A DNA stretch of 58,488 nt from Rhodocyclaceae bacterium (GTDB lineage Bacteria > Pseudomonadota > Gammaproteobacteria > Burkholderiales > Rhodocyclaceae), in assembly GCA_022072095.1 (NCBI GenBank), contig JAJVIJ010000032.1:1-58488 (forward strand), read 5' to 3'. Numbering within the stretch: position 1 is the first letter of the stretch; each line of letters starts with the position of its first letter. The notes under the pieces are model-generated. The model worked only from the letters and a program-made list of their open reading frames with translations, had not been told where the DNA came from and did not search any database. The position numbers and the translations under genes are program-made. Positions 25,594-34,527 of this stretch are shown here, one piece after another.

Positions 25594-26523
25594 ATGTCAA
25601 GCAGAACGGCCGACTTGTCGTCGACTCTGGTTAGTGTCGTCATGAACGGCCACAACAGTGCTCGCTATCTGCGCGAAGCCATCGATAGCCTGAGGGCACA
25701 AACCCATGCCAAGTGGGAACTCATTTTTTGGGACAATGTGTCCAGTGACGACAGCGAAGCCATTGTCCGCGGCTATTGCGACCCGCGCATCCACTTCCAC
25801 ACCGCGCCCACGAAAATGACCTTGGCGGAAGGACGAAATGCGGCGATCCGGTTGGCCCGAGGAGCATGGGTGGCGTTTCTAGATTGTGATGATCTGTGGA
25901 TACCGGAAAAACTGGAGAGTCAGCTGGCGCGATACGCATCAGTTGGCAACACGCACGTCGGTCTCATCTACGCCCGGACCCGGACGGTCTCCGCAGACGG
26001 CGACCAGGGTGAGACGGTCTACCGTTACGCCGGCCGCCCTCTTCCGGAGGGAAACGTCGTTCGCGCCCTGCTACTCGAGGGGAATCTGATCCCGATCGTT
26101 TCGGCCCTAATCTCGCGTGAAGCGCTGAATGCGGTCGGAGAAATTCCTTCGGAGTTCACCTTTGCCGAGGACTACTGGTTATTTCTGGCCGTGGCGGCAA
26201 AGTTCGACGTGCTCTGCGTGCAAGAGACCTGCTGTTTCTACCGAGCACACGACGAAAGCGCAACCTACCGAAACAAGCTGGCCTCGCACACCGAGTCGCT
26301 GCGAATACTCGAATCCTGGCGGTCCGCGCTATCGCAAGCAGACTTCGATGCCCGTCGCGCCGTCTATCACACCCTGATCGGTTTGGAGCGATTGCGCTTG
26401 CGCGGAACGCGGCTCGCCGGTCTTCGAGAAATCGCTTTGAAGGGCTCTCTACCGTTTCTTCTTCTTGGCTCAGCTCGTTACCTGTTACGTCGCTTCGTGC
26501 GTCGACAGCGCGCCTATTCCTGA
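25594..26523 (+). CDS. Glycosyltransferase family 2 (GT-A fold)
   Basis: 309 residues. VSVVMNGHNSARYLREAIDS opens the GT-A domain (the usual IPxYN replaced by MNGHN), WDNVSSDDSEAIV gives the DxSSD-type nucleotide motif, and VAFLDCDDLWIPEKL contains the metal-binding DxD as DCDD. FTFAEDYWLFLAVA supplies the catalytic ED pair. It is a single-domain inverting transferase acting at the cytoplasmic membrane face. It starts two bases after the aminotransferase stop and is followed five bases later by the flippase. Confidence 0.9.
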   Translation: MSSRTADLSSTLVSVVMNGHNSARYLREAIDSLRAQTHAKWELIFWDNVSSDDSEAIVRGYCDPRIHFHTAPTKMTLAEGRNAAIRLARGAWVAFLDCDDLWIPEKLESQLARYASVGNTHVGLIYARTRTVSADGDQGETVYRYAGRPLPEGNVVRALLLEGNLIPIVSALISREALNAVGEIPSEFTFAEDYWLFLAVAAKFDVLCVQETCCFYRAHDESATYRNKLASHTESLRILESWRSALSQADFDARRAVYHTLIGLERLRLRGTRLAGLREIALKGSLPFLLLGSARYLLRRFVRRQRAYS

Positions 26524-26528
26524 GATCG

Positions 26529-28238
26529 ATGTCGGCTCGCCGCGCCCTTTCCCACACTCAGTGCGTGCTCATCAACCGGCTTGCTACGCCCGCCGGCGCA
26601 TTCATCATCCTAATCATCATCGGTCGTCATTCGGACACACTCCTCGGCCAATATGCCCTGGTAATGACTTTTTACTACATTATGCAGATGCTGCCTCTGC
26701 TCGGGCTGACCTCCTACGTAATGCGCGAGGTCGCACGGCGGCCGGAACAGGCTGGTCGATATTTCACCAGCATCGGCGGGCTCAGCCTGCTTGGCTGCGT
26801 GGCCGTCGACGTGCTTTGTTACTTCTATCTTCTGCATGCCAACTATCCAGTAGCGGTAAACCATGGCATTGCGGTGATTGGCATTCTCATATTTCCAGGC
26901 ATTCTGCTGTTTCTCGCCGAAATCATTTTCATGAGTATGGATTGGGCAAAACCGGTCGCCCTAGTCGCCCTATTCGAAAATGTCGCGCGCGTGATCATGA
27001 GTCTGGCAGCCTTGGCGCTAGGTGGAGAGCTCACAGCATTGATATGGGTCTTCCTGATCACCCGGTCCGGTGCGCTGCTGGCCTATCTGTGGATCATGCA
27101 CCGTAACGGCATGCTGTCAGGGAGCTTCGGCTCCAACGGAGAAATCTATCAACGCACCTTCCGCGTTCTGCCAAGTTTCTTCATCGGAACAGTATTCTTC
27201 GTCGTCTTCAGCCGGATGGATTTTGTCGTTCTATCCCTCTACTGGAGTGCCGAAGTCATCGGTTATTACGCCATCGGCTATCGCCTGTTCGACATAGGAC
27301 TGGTCGTGCTGACCGCTCTTATCATGGCCCTGTTTCCATGGGTCGCGCGGAAATTTTCAGCATCTCCTCTTCGTTTCCGCGTCGCGGCACGAAATGTCGT
27401 CCTGTTTCTCACTGCCGGTCTTCTGGTCGTTGCTTTCGCCGGAGCCATGCTGAGCGAATACTTTGTACAGATCTTCTTTTCGGCCCAATATCCCCGCCCA
27501 GTCGTACTGACCCAACTATTCTTCGTAGCGCTCTTCTTTTGCGGGCTTGACTTTGTCGCGAGCAGCGTCATGCACGCGTCTGACATGCAATCCTGGGATA
27601 CCAAGGCCTCAGCGATTGGCGGCGCCTCAAACGTGGCGTTACTTTTCGGACTGATCCCTGAATACGGGATCTATGGCGCTTTCGCTGCAAAACTAGGATC
27701 GACCTGTGTTCAGGGTGCCATCAAGTTCTTCATCATTGAAAAAGCCACGAGTCTGGGCTGGCGAACAAGGGAGCTTATCAGCCTCTTCGCGATTATCGGA
27801 TTCGTAGTCACTTTTGGTGCAACCTTCCTGCACGCACCGCTCCTAGTAAAGCTTCCGATCATCATGTTTATGTCGGCTGCTGTGGTGCCATGCCTTTTCG
27901 CTTGGACTGGTCTTTTCCGTCCGGTTCGCGTGCTCAGGTACTACTGGAGGCCACGACGTGCCACCGACGTTTGGGGGCTGGCAAACCTGATCGACGTAGT
28001 GGTCGCTGAGTTTCGCTGCCATCGTAGAAGCCGTCTCGATCGCACAACCCTAGCACTCGTTGTACCACCACTGGCTCGTTACTTTCATCTGCGCGGTCAG
28101 GCCACCATGGCATCGCTGTGCCTCGACACGGCCAAGGTACTCTGCCCCATGGACCCACACACCACCGATTGGCGCAAACCCATGCGTTCGCGGCCATTCT
28201 CCCTTTTTGCCGCCACCCGTGAATCGACCCACCGCTGA
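26529..28238 (+). CDS. Wzx-like polysaccharide flippase (MOP superfamily) with C-terminal extension
   Basis: 569 residues, longer than the usual 400-480 of Wzx. About 12-14 hydrophobic segments extend to about residue 470, including PLLGLTSYVMREVARRPEQ, a typical first-repeat loop. MOP flippases carry undecaprenyl-linked repeat units across the inner membrane. Residues of about 475-569 (from RPVRVLRYYWRPRRATD) form a basic, non-membrane tail with many Arg/His, unusual for the family. The following GT9 gene starts inside its last 20 bases, in another frame. Confidence 0.87.
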   Translation: MSARRALSHTQCVLINRLATPAGAFIILIIIGRHSDTLLGQYALVMTFYYIMQMLPLLGLTSYVMREVARRPEQAGRYFTSIGGLSLLGCVAVDVLCYFYLLHANYPVAVNHGIAVIGILIFPGILLFLAEIIFMSMDWAKPVALVALFENVARVIMSLAALALGGELTALIWVFLITRSGALLAYLWIMHRNGMLSGSFGSNGEIYQRTFRVLPSFFIGTVFFVVFSRMDFVVLSLYWSAEVIGYYAIGYRLFDIGLVVLTALIMALFPWVARKFSASPLRFRVAARNVVLFLTAGLLVVAFAGAMLSEYFVQIFFSAQYPRPVVLTQLFFVALFFCGLDFVASSVMHASDMQSWDTKASAIGGASNVALLFGLIPEYGIYGAFAAKLGSTCVQGAIKFFIIEKATSLGWRTRELISLFAIIGFVVTFGATFLHAPLLVKLPIIMFMSAAVVPCLFAWTGLFRPVRVLRYYWRPRRATDVWGLANLIDVVVAEFRCHRRSRLDRTTLALVVPPLARYFHLRGQATMASLCLDTAKVLCPMDPHTTDWRKPMRSRPFSLFAATRESTHR

Positions 28239-29355
28239 ACGCCGCCCCCTGCCATCGGCTGAAGCCGTGCGCAGCATCGCCTGCCTAATGATCAATGGCA
28301 TCGGCGACATCATCTGTGCGACACCGGCCATGGCTTGCCTCAAGGAGCGCTACCCGGAAGCGCGTTTGGCGGTAATCGTCCGCCCTCACCTGCGCAAGCT
28401 GATCGAAGGTCACGCTGTCGTGGATCGAGTAATCGATTACGAAATTGGACCGCATTGGCGACGGCTTTTGTTTCTTTGGCGAATGCGGCGCGAACACTTC
28501 GACTTGTGGGTAGATCTGCATACACCAACATTCAACACTGTCAGCAGTAATCGTCGCGACTTCCTGCGCAACGCCTTCATCATGATGGCTGCTGGCGCCC
28601 GCTATCGTTTGGCATACGCATTGCCGGCGATGCGACCTTGGCTTACGCACCCTGTGCCCATCCCGAGCAAAGCCCAGCTGCGCAGCGACAATATCGCCGA
28701 CACCACGTCAGACTTGGTGGATCCGAATGCTCGCGGACGCCACCGCAAGTTTGTCGCCATCAGCGAGACCGATCGGAGATGGGCCAACTTCCGACTTCCC
28801 ATCATCGGCGTGCCTCGAATCGCGCTGTTTTTTGGTAGTCGTCAGTCCGCCGACTTGTGGCCGGATGAACATATCCTTCGGTTCTTGGAACTTCTCGCCA
28901 ACCGCCTACCTGAAGCGGAGTGGGTGCTGGTCGGTGGCCCCTTCGAGGCCGAGATGGTGCGGCGCCTTCAACATCGCTGGAGCGAGCTTTCCCGAACACG
29001 GCTGCACAACTTCATCAATGAGGCAGGGTTCGGTCAGACGGCCGCGTTGCTCGAGCGCTGCCAAGCGTACCTCGGTACGGATAGTGGGCCCACCCATATT
29101 GCCGACGCGGTCGGAATCCCCATCGTGGCCTTGTTCCCGCAAAAAAACTACCTTGACATCTGGAGACCGATGTCTCCTAGTGCATCGGTAATTGTGTCGC
29201 AAAAATTGGAATGCAGCCCCTGTTTCCTCGCCGACTGCCCGCTTCAAAACAAATGCATGGCTTTGATCGAGCCAGGTCCTGTGCTAGACGAACTGCTCCG
29301 AAAGCTTCGTACCAACGGAAACGTTACATCGCCGCACGCCAACTCCGGCGCCTAG
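28219..29355 (+). CDS. Glycosyltransferase family 9 (heptosyltransferase-like)
   Basis: 378 residues from GTG 28219. IACLMINGIGDIICATPAMA is the GT9 N-terminal motif (GIGDxxxxTP), and RYPEARLAVIVRPHLRKL follows as in WaaF/RfaF-type enzymes. TDSGPTHIADAVGIPIVALF is the strongly conserved donor-site motif of the family. The C-terminal LECSPCFLADCPLQNKC has a cysteine cluster commonly seen at the end of ADP-heptose transferases. It probably transfers a heptose or other sugar to the core or repeat unit. It is the last gene of the polysaccharide locus; ATG starts are absent before the first motif. Confidence 0.87.
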   Translation: MNRPTAERRPLPSAEAVRSIACLMINGIGDIICATPAMACLKERYPEARLAVIVRPHLRKLIEGHAVVDRVIDYEIGPHWRRLLFLWRMRREHFDLWVDLHTPTFNTVSSNRRDFLRNAFIMMAAGARYRLAYALPAMRPWLTHPVPIPSKAQLRSDNIADTTSDLVDPNARGRHRKFVAISETDRRWANFRLPIIGVPRIALFFGSRQSADLWPDEHILRFLELLANRLPEAEWVLVGGPFEAEMVRRLQHRWSELSRTRLHNFINEAGFGQTAALLERCQAYLGTDSGPTHIADAVGIPIVALFPQKNYLDIWRPMSPSASVIVSQKLECSPCFLADCPLQNKCMALIEPGPVLDELLRKLRTNGNVTSPHANSGA

Positions 29356-29419
29356 TATTCACCGGTGTTCAAGTGCTCGCCATTGTTGCCCGGGCTGTCA
29401 GCCGTGGAACGGAGAAGAC

Positions 29420-29425
29420 TATAAT
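29420..29425 (+). promoter_or_regulatory. Candidate -10 box upstream of the ABC permease
   Basis: A perfect TATAAT sits in the gap between the GT9 gene and the permease. The best -35 candidate is CTGTCA at 29395-29400, but the 19-base spacer is long. The leader of about 100 bases would include the dyad at 29492-29516. Confidence 0.4.
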
Positions 29426-29491
29426 TTTTGCGTGCGTCCCATCAGACATCGAGCCCATCCCATGTCATCGCCGGCCCCGGTCGCGGGGCTC

Positions 29492-29516
29492 CCCCATCCG
29501 GACCGCAGCGGTCCGC
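29492..29516 (+). other. GC-rich hairpin in the permease leader
   Basis: GGACCGC and GCGGTCC flank a one-base centre, within a longer dyad running from ATCCG to CGGAT. It lies just before the permease start and could be a small attenuator or a terminator stem; no T-run follows it. Confidence 0.35.
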
Positions 29517-29529
29517 GGATGACGGTGTG

Positions 29530-31188
29530 ATGACATGTCGTCGGCTGCGCCGTCTCCTTCGCCGCACCGCTGGTCTGCTGGCGAGCCTGCTCGCGCTGGG
29601 CCTGATGCTGCCGGTGATCACCATCCTGTTTCGCTTGCTGCGCTTCGATGCCGGCCCGACCTGGACCCACCTGGCGTCGACCGTGCTGCCCGAGTACGCG
29701 AGCAACAGCATCGGTCTTGCGCTCGGGGTCGGCGTGGGCGTGGCGCTGGTCGGCGTTGCGACCGCATGGCTGACAGCGCTGTACGAGTTCCCCGGGCGCC
29801 GTCTGTTCGACTGGGCGTTGATTCTGCCGCTGGCGATGCCGGCCTATGTCATGGCCTATGTCTATACCGACCTGCTCCAGTTCGTCGGCCCGGTGCAATC
29901 GGCGCTGCGCCAGCATTTTGGCTGGTCGGCAGGGGACTACTACTGGTTCCCCGACGTCCGCTCGCTGTCCGGCGCGGTGCTGATGTTCGTATGCGTGCTC
30001 TACCCCTACGTGTACCTGCTCGTGCGCACGCAGTTTCTGGAAAGGGCGGCACGCATGCAGGAGGCGGCGCGCATGCTGGGGCTCACGCCAAGACAGGCGT
30101 TCTGGCGCGTGTCCTTGCCGCTGGCGCGACCGGCCATCGCCGCTGGCGTCACACTGGCCTTGATGGAGACGCTGGCCGACTACGGCACGGTCGCCTACTT
30201 TGCGCTGCCGACCTTCACCACCGGGATCTATCGCGCCTGGTTTTCGCTGGGTGATCGGCAGGCCGCCGCCCAGCTCGCTGGCTTGCTTCTCCTCGGCATC
30301 ATCGCCTTGCTGGCACTGGAAAGGGCGGCGCGCGGCCGCGCCCGTTACGATCCCCCGGATGTCCATGGCCGAAGACGCGAGCGCTTGCGCGGGGGCCGCG
30401 CGACGGGCGCCCTGGTGATCTGCCTGATGCCGGTGACGCTGGGGTTTCTGCTTCCGGCAGGCCTGCTGCTGCACAGGGCCATCACCGACGACGATGCTCG
30501 GCTAGGGTCGGCATTTCCCATGCTGGCGACGAACAGCTTCGTGCTGGGCGGACTGACTGCGCTGCTCGCGGTCGCGCTGGCACTGCTGTTCTGCTACCAC
30601 CTGCGGCTCGTGCCGTCGCTCTCGGCACGTCTGCGCAACCGCGTGATCAACCTGGGCTATGCGGTACCCGGCGCGGTGATCGCGGTGGGCATCCTGATTC
30701 CACTGACGCGCCTGGACCACGCCCTGGGCGCGCTCTGGCAAGCGGTCACCGGCCAGGCGCCCGGGCTGATCCTGACCGGTGGCATCGCCGGGCTGATCTA
30801 CGCCTATCTGGTCCGCTACATGGCGGCGGCCATGCAGGGCGTCGATTCGGCGCTGCTGCGCATCACGCCCAGCATGGACGAGGCCGCGCGCACGCTGGGC
30901 GCCGGGCCCTGGCGCACGCTGCACAGCGTGCACATGCCGATGCTGCGTGGCAGTCTGCTGACGGCCGGTTTGCTGGTATTCGTCGACGTCATGAAGGAGC
31001 TGCCGGCGACGCTGGTGCTGCGGCCGTTCAACTTCGAGACGCTGGCGACACAGACCTACCGCCTGGCTAGCGACGAACGGCTCTCGGAAGCCTCGCCCAC
31101 GGCATTGGCCATCGTCGCCGTGGGCCTGCTGCCGCTGGTCGTCATCTCCTGGCAAATCGCCCGCGGCCGGCCCGCCCCGGCGACTTGA
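29530..31188 (+). CDS. Iron(III)-type ABC transporter permease, two-domain (FbpB/SfuB-like)
   Basis: About 552 residues from ATG 29530, length normal for FbpB-type fused permeases. It has about 12 hydrophobic helices and two binding-protein-dependent transport domains, each with an EAA loop: EAARMLGLTPRQAFWRVSLP and EAARTLGAGPWRTLHSV. Such permeases pair with a periplasmic Fe3+-binding protein and a FbpC ATPase. Neither is next to it in this window, so it appears to be a stand-alone permease gene. From here on the DNA is clearly more GC-rich than in the polysaccharide locus. Confidence 0.9.
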   Translation: MTCRRLRRLLRRTAGLLASLLALGLMLPVITILFRLLRFDAGPTWTHLASTVLPEYASNSIGLALGVGVGVALVGVATAWLTALYEFPGRRLFDWALILPLAMPAYVMAYVYTDLLQFVGPVQSALRQHFGWSAGDYYWFPDVRSLSGAVLMFVCVLYPYVYLLVRTQFLERAARMQEAARMLGLTPRQAFWRVSLPLARPAIAAGVTLALMETLADYGTVAYFALPTFTTGIYRAWFSLGDRQAAAQLAGLLLLGIIALLALERAARGRARYDPPDVHGRRRERLRGGRATGALVICLMPVTLGFLLPAGLLLHRAITDDDARLGSAFPMLATNSFVLGGLTALLAVALALLFCYHLRLVPSLSARLRNRVINLGYAVPGAVIAVGILIPLTRLDHALGALWQAVTGQAPGLILTGGIAGLIYAYLVRYMAAAMQGVDSALLRITPSMDEAARTLGAGPWRTLHSVHMPMLRGSLLTAGLLVFVDVMKELPATLVLRPFNFETLATQTYRLASDERLSEASPTALAIVAVGLLPLVVISWQIARGRPAPAT

Positions 31189-31287
31189 ACCGGTAGACCG
31201 GCGATCGGGTGCGCGAGCACAGAGACTGCGGACTCCTACGCCCGACGGCCGATGGTCCACGCAGGCGGCATTTGCTAGCATGCCGCC

Positions 31288-32016
31288 ATGGATCGAGCCC
31301 CACGCATCCTCGTTGTCGATGACGACCCGCGATTGCGCGAGCTGTTGCAGCGCTATCTCGGACAGCAGGGTTTTTCGGTGAAACTCGCTGCCGATGGCCA
31401 GCAGATGGACCGGGCGCTGCTGCGCGAGCGCTGCGACCTGATCATCCTGGACCTGATGCTGCCGGGCGAGGACGGACTGGCGATCTGTCGGCGGCTGCGC
31501 AAGCAGGATGAGTCGATCGGCCTGATCATGCTCACGGCCAAGGGCGAAGACATCGACCGCATCGTCGGTCTCGAACTCGGCGCCGACGATTACCTGCCCA
31601 AGCCCTTCAATCCGCGCGAACTGGTCGCGCGCATCCACGCGGTGCTGCGTCGGCGTATCGCCGACCCGGTGCCGGGCGCACCGGCGACCGCCGATCGCAA
31701 GGTGTCCTTCGGCCGCGTGGTGGTCGACCTCGCCACGCGCACGCTGGCGCGTGACGGCGATGAGCAGCCTCTGACGACGGCCGAGTTCTCCTTGCTGCGG
31801 GTGTTGCTCGAACATCCCCGGCAACCGCTATCCCGAGACAAGTTGATGGAGCTGGCACGCGGCCGCGAGTACGAAGCCTTCGACCGAGCCATCGACGTGC
31901 AGATTTCAAGACTGCGCAAACTGATCGAGGACGACCCGGCGAAGCCGCGCTATCTGCAGACCGTGTGGGGGCTGGGTTATGTGTTCATCCCGGACGGGGG
32001 TCAGCCGCCGTCGTGA
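31288..32016 (+). CDS. ompR: OmpR-type response regulator
   Basis: 242 residues. The receiver has the acidic pair in VVDDDPRL, phospho-acceptor D55 in LIILDLMLPGEDG, and the conserved Lys in DDYLPKPFNPRELVARI. The C-terminal winged helix includes LTTAEFSLLRVLLEHPRQPLSR and ends AIDVQISRLRKLIEDDP and RYLQTVWGLGYVFIPDG, very close to OmpR. It would regulate porin or envelope genes under an osmotic or envelope signal. The EnvZ-like kinase starts within its stop codon region (GTGA). The specific OmpR name rests on whole-length similarity I recognise, not on a search. Confidence 0.87.
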   Translation: MDRAPRILVVDDDPRLRELLQRYLGQQGFSVKLAADGQQMDRALLRERCDLIILDLMLPGEDGLAICRRLRKQDESIGLIMLTAKGEDIDRIVGLELGADDYLPKPFNPRELVARIHAVLRRRIADPVPGAPATADRKVSFGRVVVDLATRTLARDGDEQPLTTAEFSLLRVLLEHPRQPLSRDKLMELARGREYEAFDRAIDVQISRLRKLIEDDPAKPRYLQTVWGLGYVFIPDGGQPPS

Positions 32017-33368
32017 ACCGGCCGGGCCGTTCGCTGCTTTGGCAGACCTTCCTGCTGCTCGCGGTGCTGATGCTGGCTTCGGTTCTGGCCTGGACCTCGC
32101 TGTACGCCTATTTTCAGCGCGAGCCGCAGGCCAGGCAGAGTGCGCAAATGGTGGTGGCCGTGGTCAACCTGTCGCGTTCAGCCCTGATCGCCGCCGACCC
32201 GGCCCACCGCCGCGACCTGCTCGCAGACTGGGCCCAGCGCGAAGGCATACAGGTGTATGTCGCCGACCCCTCCGACCAGCTGTCGCCATTGCCGGCACGC
32301 GGACATCTGACCCAGGTACAGACGCATGTCCGGCGCGCGTTGGGCGCGAGCACGCGCTTTGCGGCAGCGCGCAACGCCGTAGCCGGATTCTGGGTCAGCT
32401 TCCTCATCGACGACGACGAATTCTGGGTGCGCCTTCCGCGCGAGCGTGTCGAGCGCGACCGCACGCTGGGCTGGCTGGGCTGGGGCGCGGCGGCTTCGCT
32501 GCTTGCGCTGTTCGGGGCCTACCTGATCGTGCGTCGGGTCACGCTGCCGCTCAAACGCCTGGCCCAGGCAGCAAGACAGCTCGGTCAGGGCATCCAGCCG
32601 CCGCCGCTCGCCGAGTCCGGCCCGGGCGAAATCGCGCACGTCATCCGTTCGTTCAATCTCATGAACCATGACCTGGCGACGCTGGAATCGGACCGCGCGC
32701 TGGTGCTCGCCGGCATCTCGCATGATCTGCGCACGCCGCTCGCCCGCCTGCGCCTCGCAAGCGAAATCGCTGACATGCCGCCGGAGCTGCGTGCCGGCAT
32801 CGATGCCGATATCGAGGAAATGGACCGCACCATCGGGCAGTTCCTCGAATTCGCGCGTCCGCTCGCCACGCCTACCGAGACCGCCGACCCCGGGCCGGTC
32901 ATCGAGGAACTCATCGCCGCCTGCCGCGGCCGTGGCCAGCACCTGAAGGTCGACATCGGCCCGCTGGCGCCGGTCGGACTGTCGGCCGAGGGATTGCGCC
33001 GGGCGCTCGGCAACCTCGTCGACAATGCCTTTCGCTACGGTGCCGGAGAGGGCGCGGCGCCGGCTCAGGTCCAGCTGAGCGCAGCCTGCCGGGACGGCCA
33101 GCTGGTCATCGAAATCCGGGATCGGGGGCCGGGTGTTCCCGGCGACCAGCTGGAACGGATCAAGCGCCCCTTCATCCGACTGGACGAAGCGCGCACCAGC
33201 AGCGGCGGTACCGGTCTGGGCCTCGCGATCGTCGAACGCCTCGTGCGTCAGGCAGGTGGTGTGCTCACACTGGAAAACCAGCGGACCGGCGGGCTTGCCG
33301 CGCGGATCACCCTGCCTTGCCGGGACTCGCCTCACCCCATTCGTCCCCAGCGCAGGGGTCGGCGATGA
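32013..33368 (+). CDS. envZ: EnvZ-like sensor histidine kinase
   Basis: 451 residues from GTG 32013, overlapping the regulator stop. Membrane helix 1 lies at about residues 9-33, a periplasmic loop runs to about 155, and helix 2 is about 162-183 (LGWGAAASLLALFGAYLIV). A HAMP domain follows, then the H-box SHDLRTPLARLR with H237. The ATP-binding part has NLVDNAFRYGAG (N box), IRDRGPGVP (G1) and GGTGLGLAIVERLV (G2). It should phosphorylate and dephosphorylate the OmpR-like protein. Confidence 0.87.
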   Translation: MNRPGRSLLWQTFLLLAVLMLASVLAWTSLYAYFQREPQARQSAQMVVAVVNLSRSALIAADPAHRRDLLADWAQREGIQVYVADPSDQLSPLPARGHLTQVQTHVRRALGASTRFAAARNAVAGFWVSFLIDDDEFWVRLPRERVERDRTLGWLGWGAAASLLALFGAYLIVRRVTLPLKRLAQAARQLGQGIQPPPLAESGPGEIAHVIRSFNLMNHDLATLESDRALVLAGISHDLRTPLARLRLASEIADMPPELRAGIDADIEEMDRTIGQFLEFARPLATPTETADPGPVIEELIAACRGRGQHLKVDIGPLAPVGLSAEGLRRALGNLVDNAFRYGAGEGAAPAQVQLSAACRDGQLVIEIRDRGPGVPGDQLERIKRPFIRLDEARTSSGGTGLGLAIVERLVRQAGGVLTLENQRTGGLAARITLPCRDSPHPIRPQRRGRR

Positions 33369-33477
33369 TTCGCTGCCAGCGCTTGCCGCTGACGATGGAA
33401 ATGGAACCAGTCCATCCGTCGGACGTACCCAATGGAAATCTATATGTTTCTGTTTAATCGATCCGTAAAATAGATAC

Positions 33478-34392
33478 ATGCTCGAAGCCGTCTCCATCGA
33501 TCAACTGCGTACCTTCATCGCCGCGGCGGACGAAGGCAGCTTCTCGGCAGCAGGTCGCAAGCTGCGCCGGGCGCAGTCGGTCGTAAGTCAGACCTTGGCC
33601 AACCTCGAGAAGCAGCTCGAGGTGACGCTGTTCGACCGCAGCGCCCGCTATCCGCGGCTAACCGATCAGGGTAAGGCCCTGCTGGTCCAGGCGCGCGTCG
33701 TCGTCGACGGCATGGGCACCTTCAAGGCCAAGGCGCGTACCTTGGCCGAAGGACTGGAACCGGAACTGTCGGTGGCGATCGACGTGATGTATCCGATGCC
33801 CATGCTCACCGAGGTCGTGGGTGGATTCCGTGAGGCCTACGGCAGCACTCCGTTGCGCCTGCATGTCGAGGCACTGGGCGCCGTGGTGCAGCCGGTACTC
33901 GATGGAATTTGCCGGATCGGCATCATCGGCTCACTGCCACTGACGCCGGAACTGGGGCTGGATGCCGAGAAGATTCTTGAACTGCCCATGATCACGGTCG
34001 TCGCCGCGGGTCACCCTTTGGCGAGACACGGAAAGCAGGTCGCCATAAAGGAACTTGGCGCGCATGTGCAGCTGGTGTTGACCGATCGCTCGACGCTCAC
34101 GGCGGGCAAGGACTTTGGCGTGTTGTCGCCGCAGACATGGCGCTTGGCTGATTTGGGCGCGAAGCACGCCTTCCTGCTGGCCGGATTTGGGTGGGGCCAC
34201 ATGCCGGCCCCGCTTGTGCAGGCGGACATCAAGACGGGAAGGCTGGTACGCATCTTCCCGGAGAACATCCCCCAGTCATCGGCCGTCATGGGCATGTTCG
34301 CCATCTACCGCAAAGATGCACCACCCGGCCCGGCTGGGCGGTGGTTCATCGACTGCCTCAAGAAGCATGCCTCGCACAGAGGGACAGGATGA
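33478..34392 (+). CDS. LysR-family transcriptional regulator
   Basis: 304 residues. The N-terminal winged helix (IDQLRTFIAAADEGSFSAAGRKLRRAQSVVSQTLANLE) is the classical LysR DNA-binding domain. The remainder is the periplasmic-binding-protein-like effector domain of about 210 residues with no membrane segment. It is followed in the same direction by wrbA, which it may control. Upstream is an AT-rich stretch (33,440-33,476) with TAAAAT at 33466-33471 close to the start. Effector is not predictable. Confidence 0.9.
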   Translation: MLEAVSIDQLRTFIAAADEGSFSAAGRKLRRAQSVVSQTLANLEKQLEVTLFDRSARYPRLTDQGKALLVQARVVVDGMGTFKAKARTLAEGLEPELSVAIDVMYPMPMLTEVVGGFREAYGSTPLRLHVEALGAVVQPVLDGICRIGIIGSLPLTPELGLDAEKILELPMITVVAAGHPLARHGKQVAIKELGAHVQLVLTDRSTLTAGKDFGVLSPQTWRLADLGAKHAFLLAGFGWGHMPAPLVQADIKTGRLVRIFPENIPQSSAVMGMFAIYRKDAPPGPAGRWFIDCLKKHASHRGTG

Positions 34393-34436
34393 CAAGGGCC
34401 GCGTGATCCGCACGATGGCGACCCATCCATTAACAC

Positions 34437-34449
34437 GATGGATTCCATC
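34437..34449. promoter_or_regulatory. Inverted repeat upstream of wrbA, possible LysR operator
   Basis: GATGGA-T-TCCATC is a perfect six-base dyad around one central base, in the 135-base gap between the LysR gene and wrbA. It fits a LysR-type operator in place and size but lacks the usual T-N11-A spacing. Confidence 0.3.
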
Positions 34450-34527
34450 CAGACAAACAGGCTTCCTAGATTGGGGAGTGGCTCATAGACTTGCCATTCC
34501 GTGCAACCCTTTTCTAAGGAATGTCCT

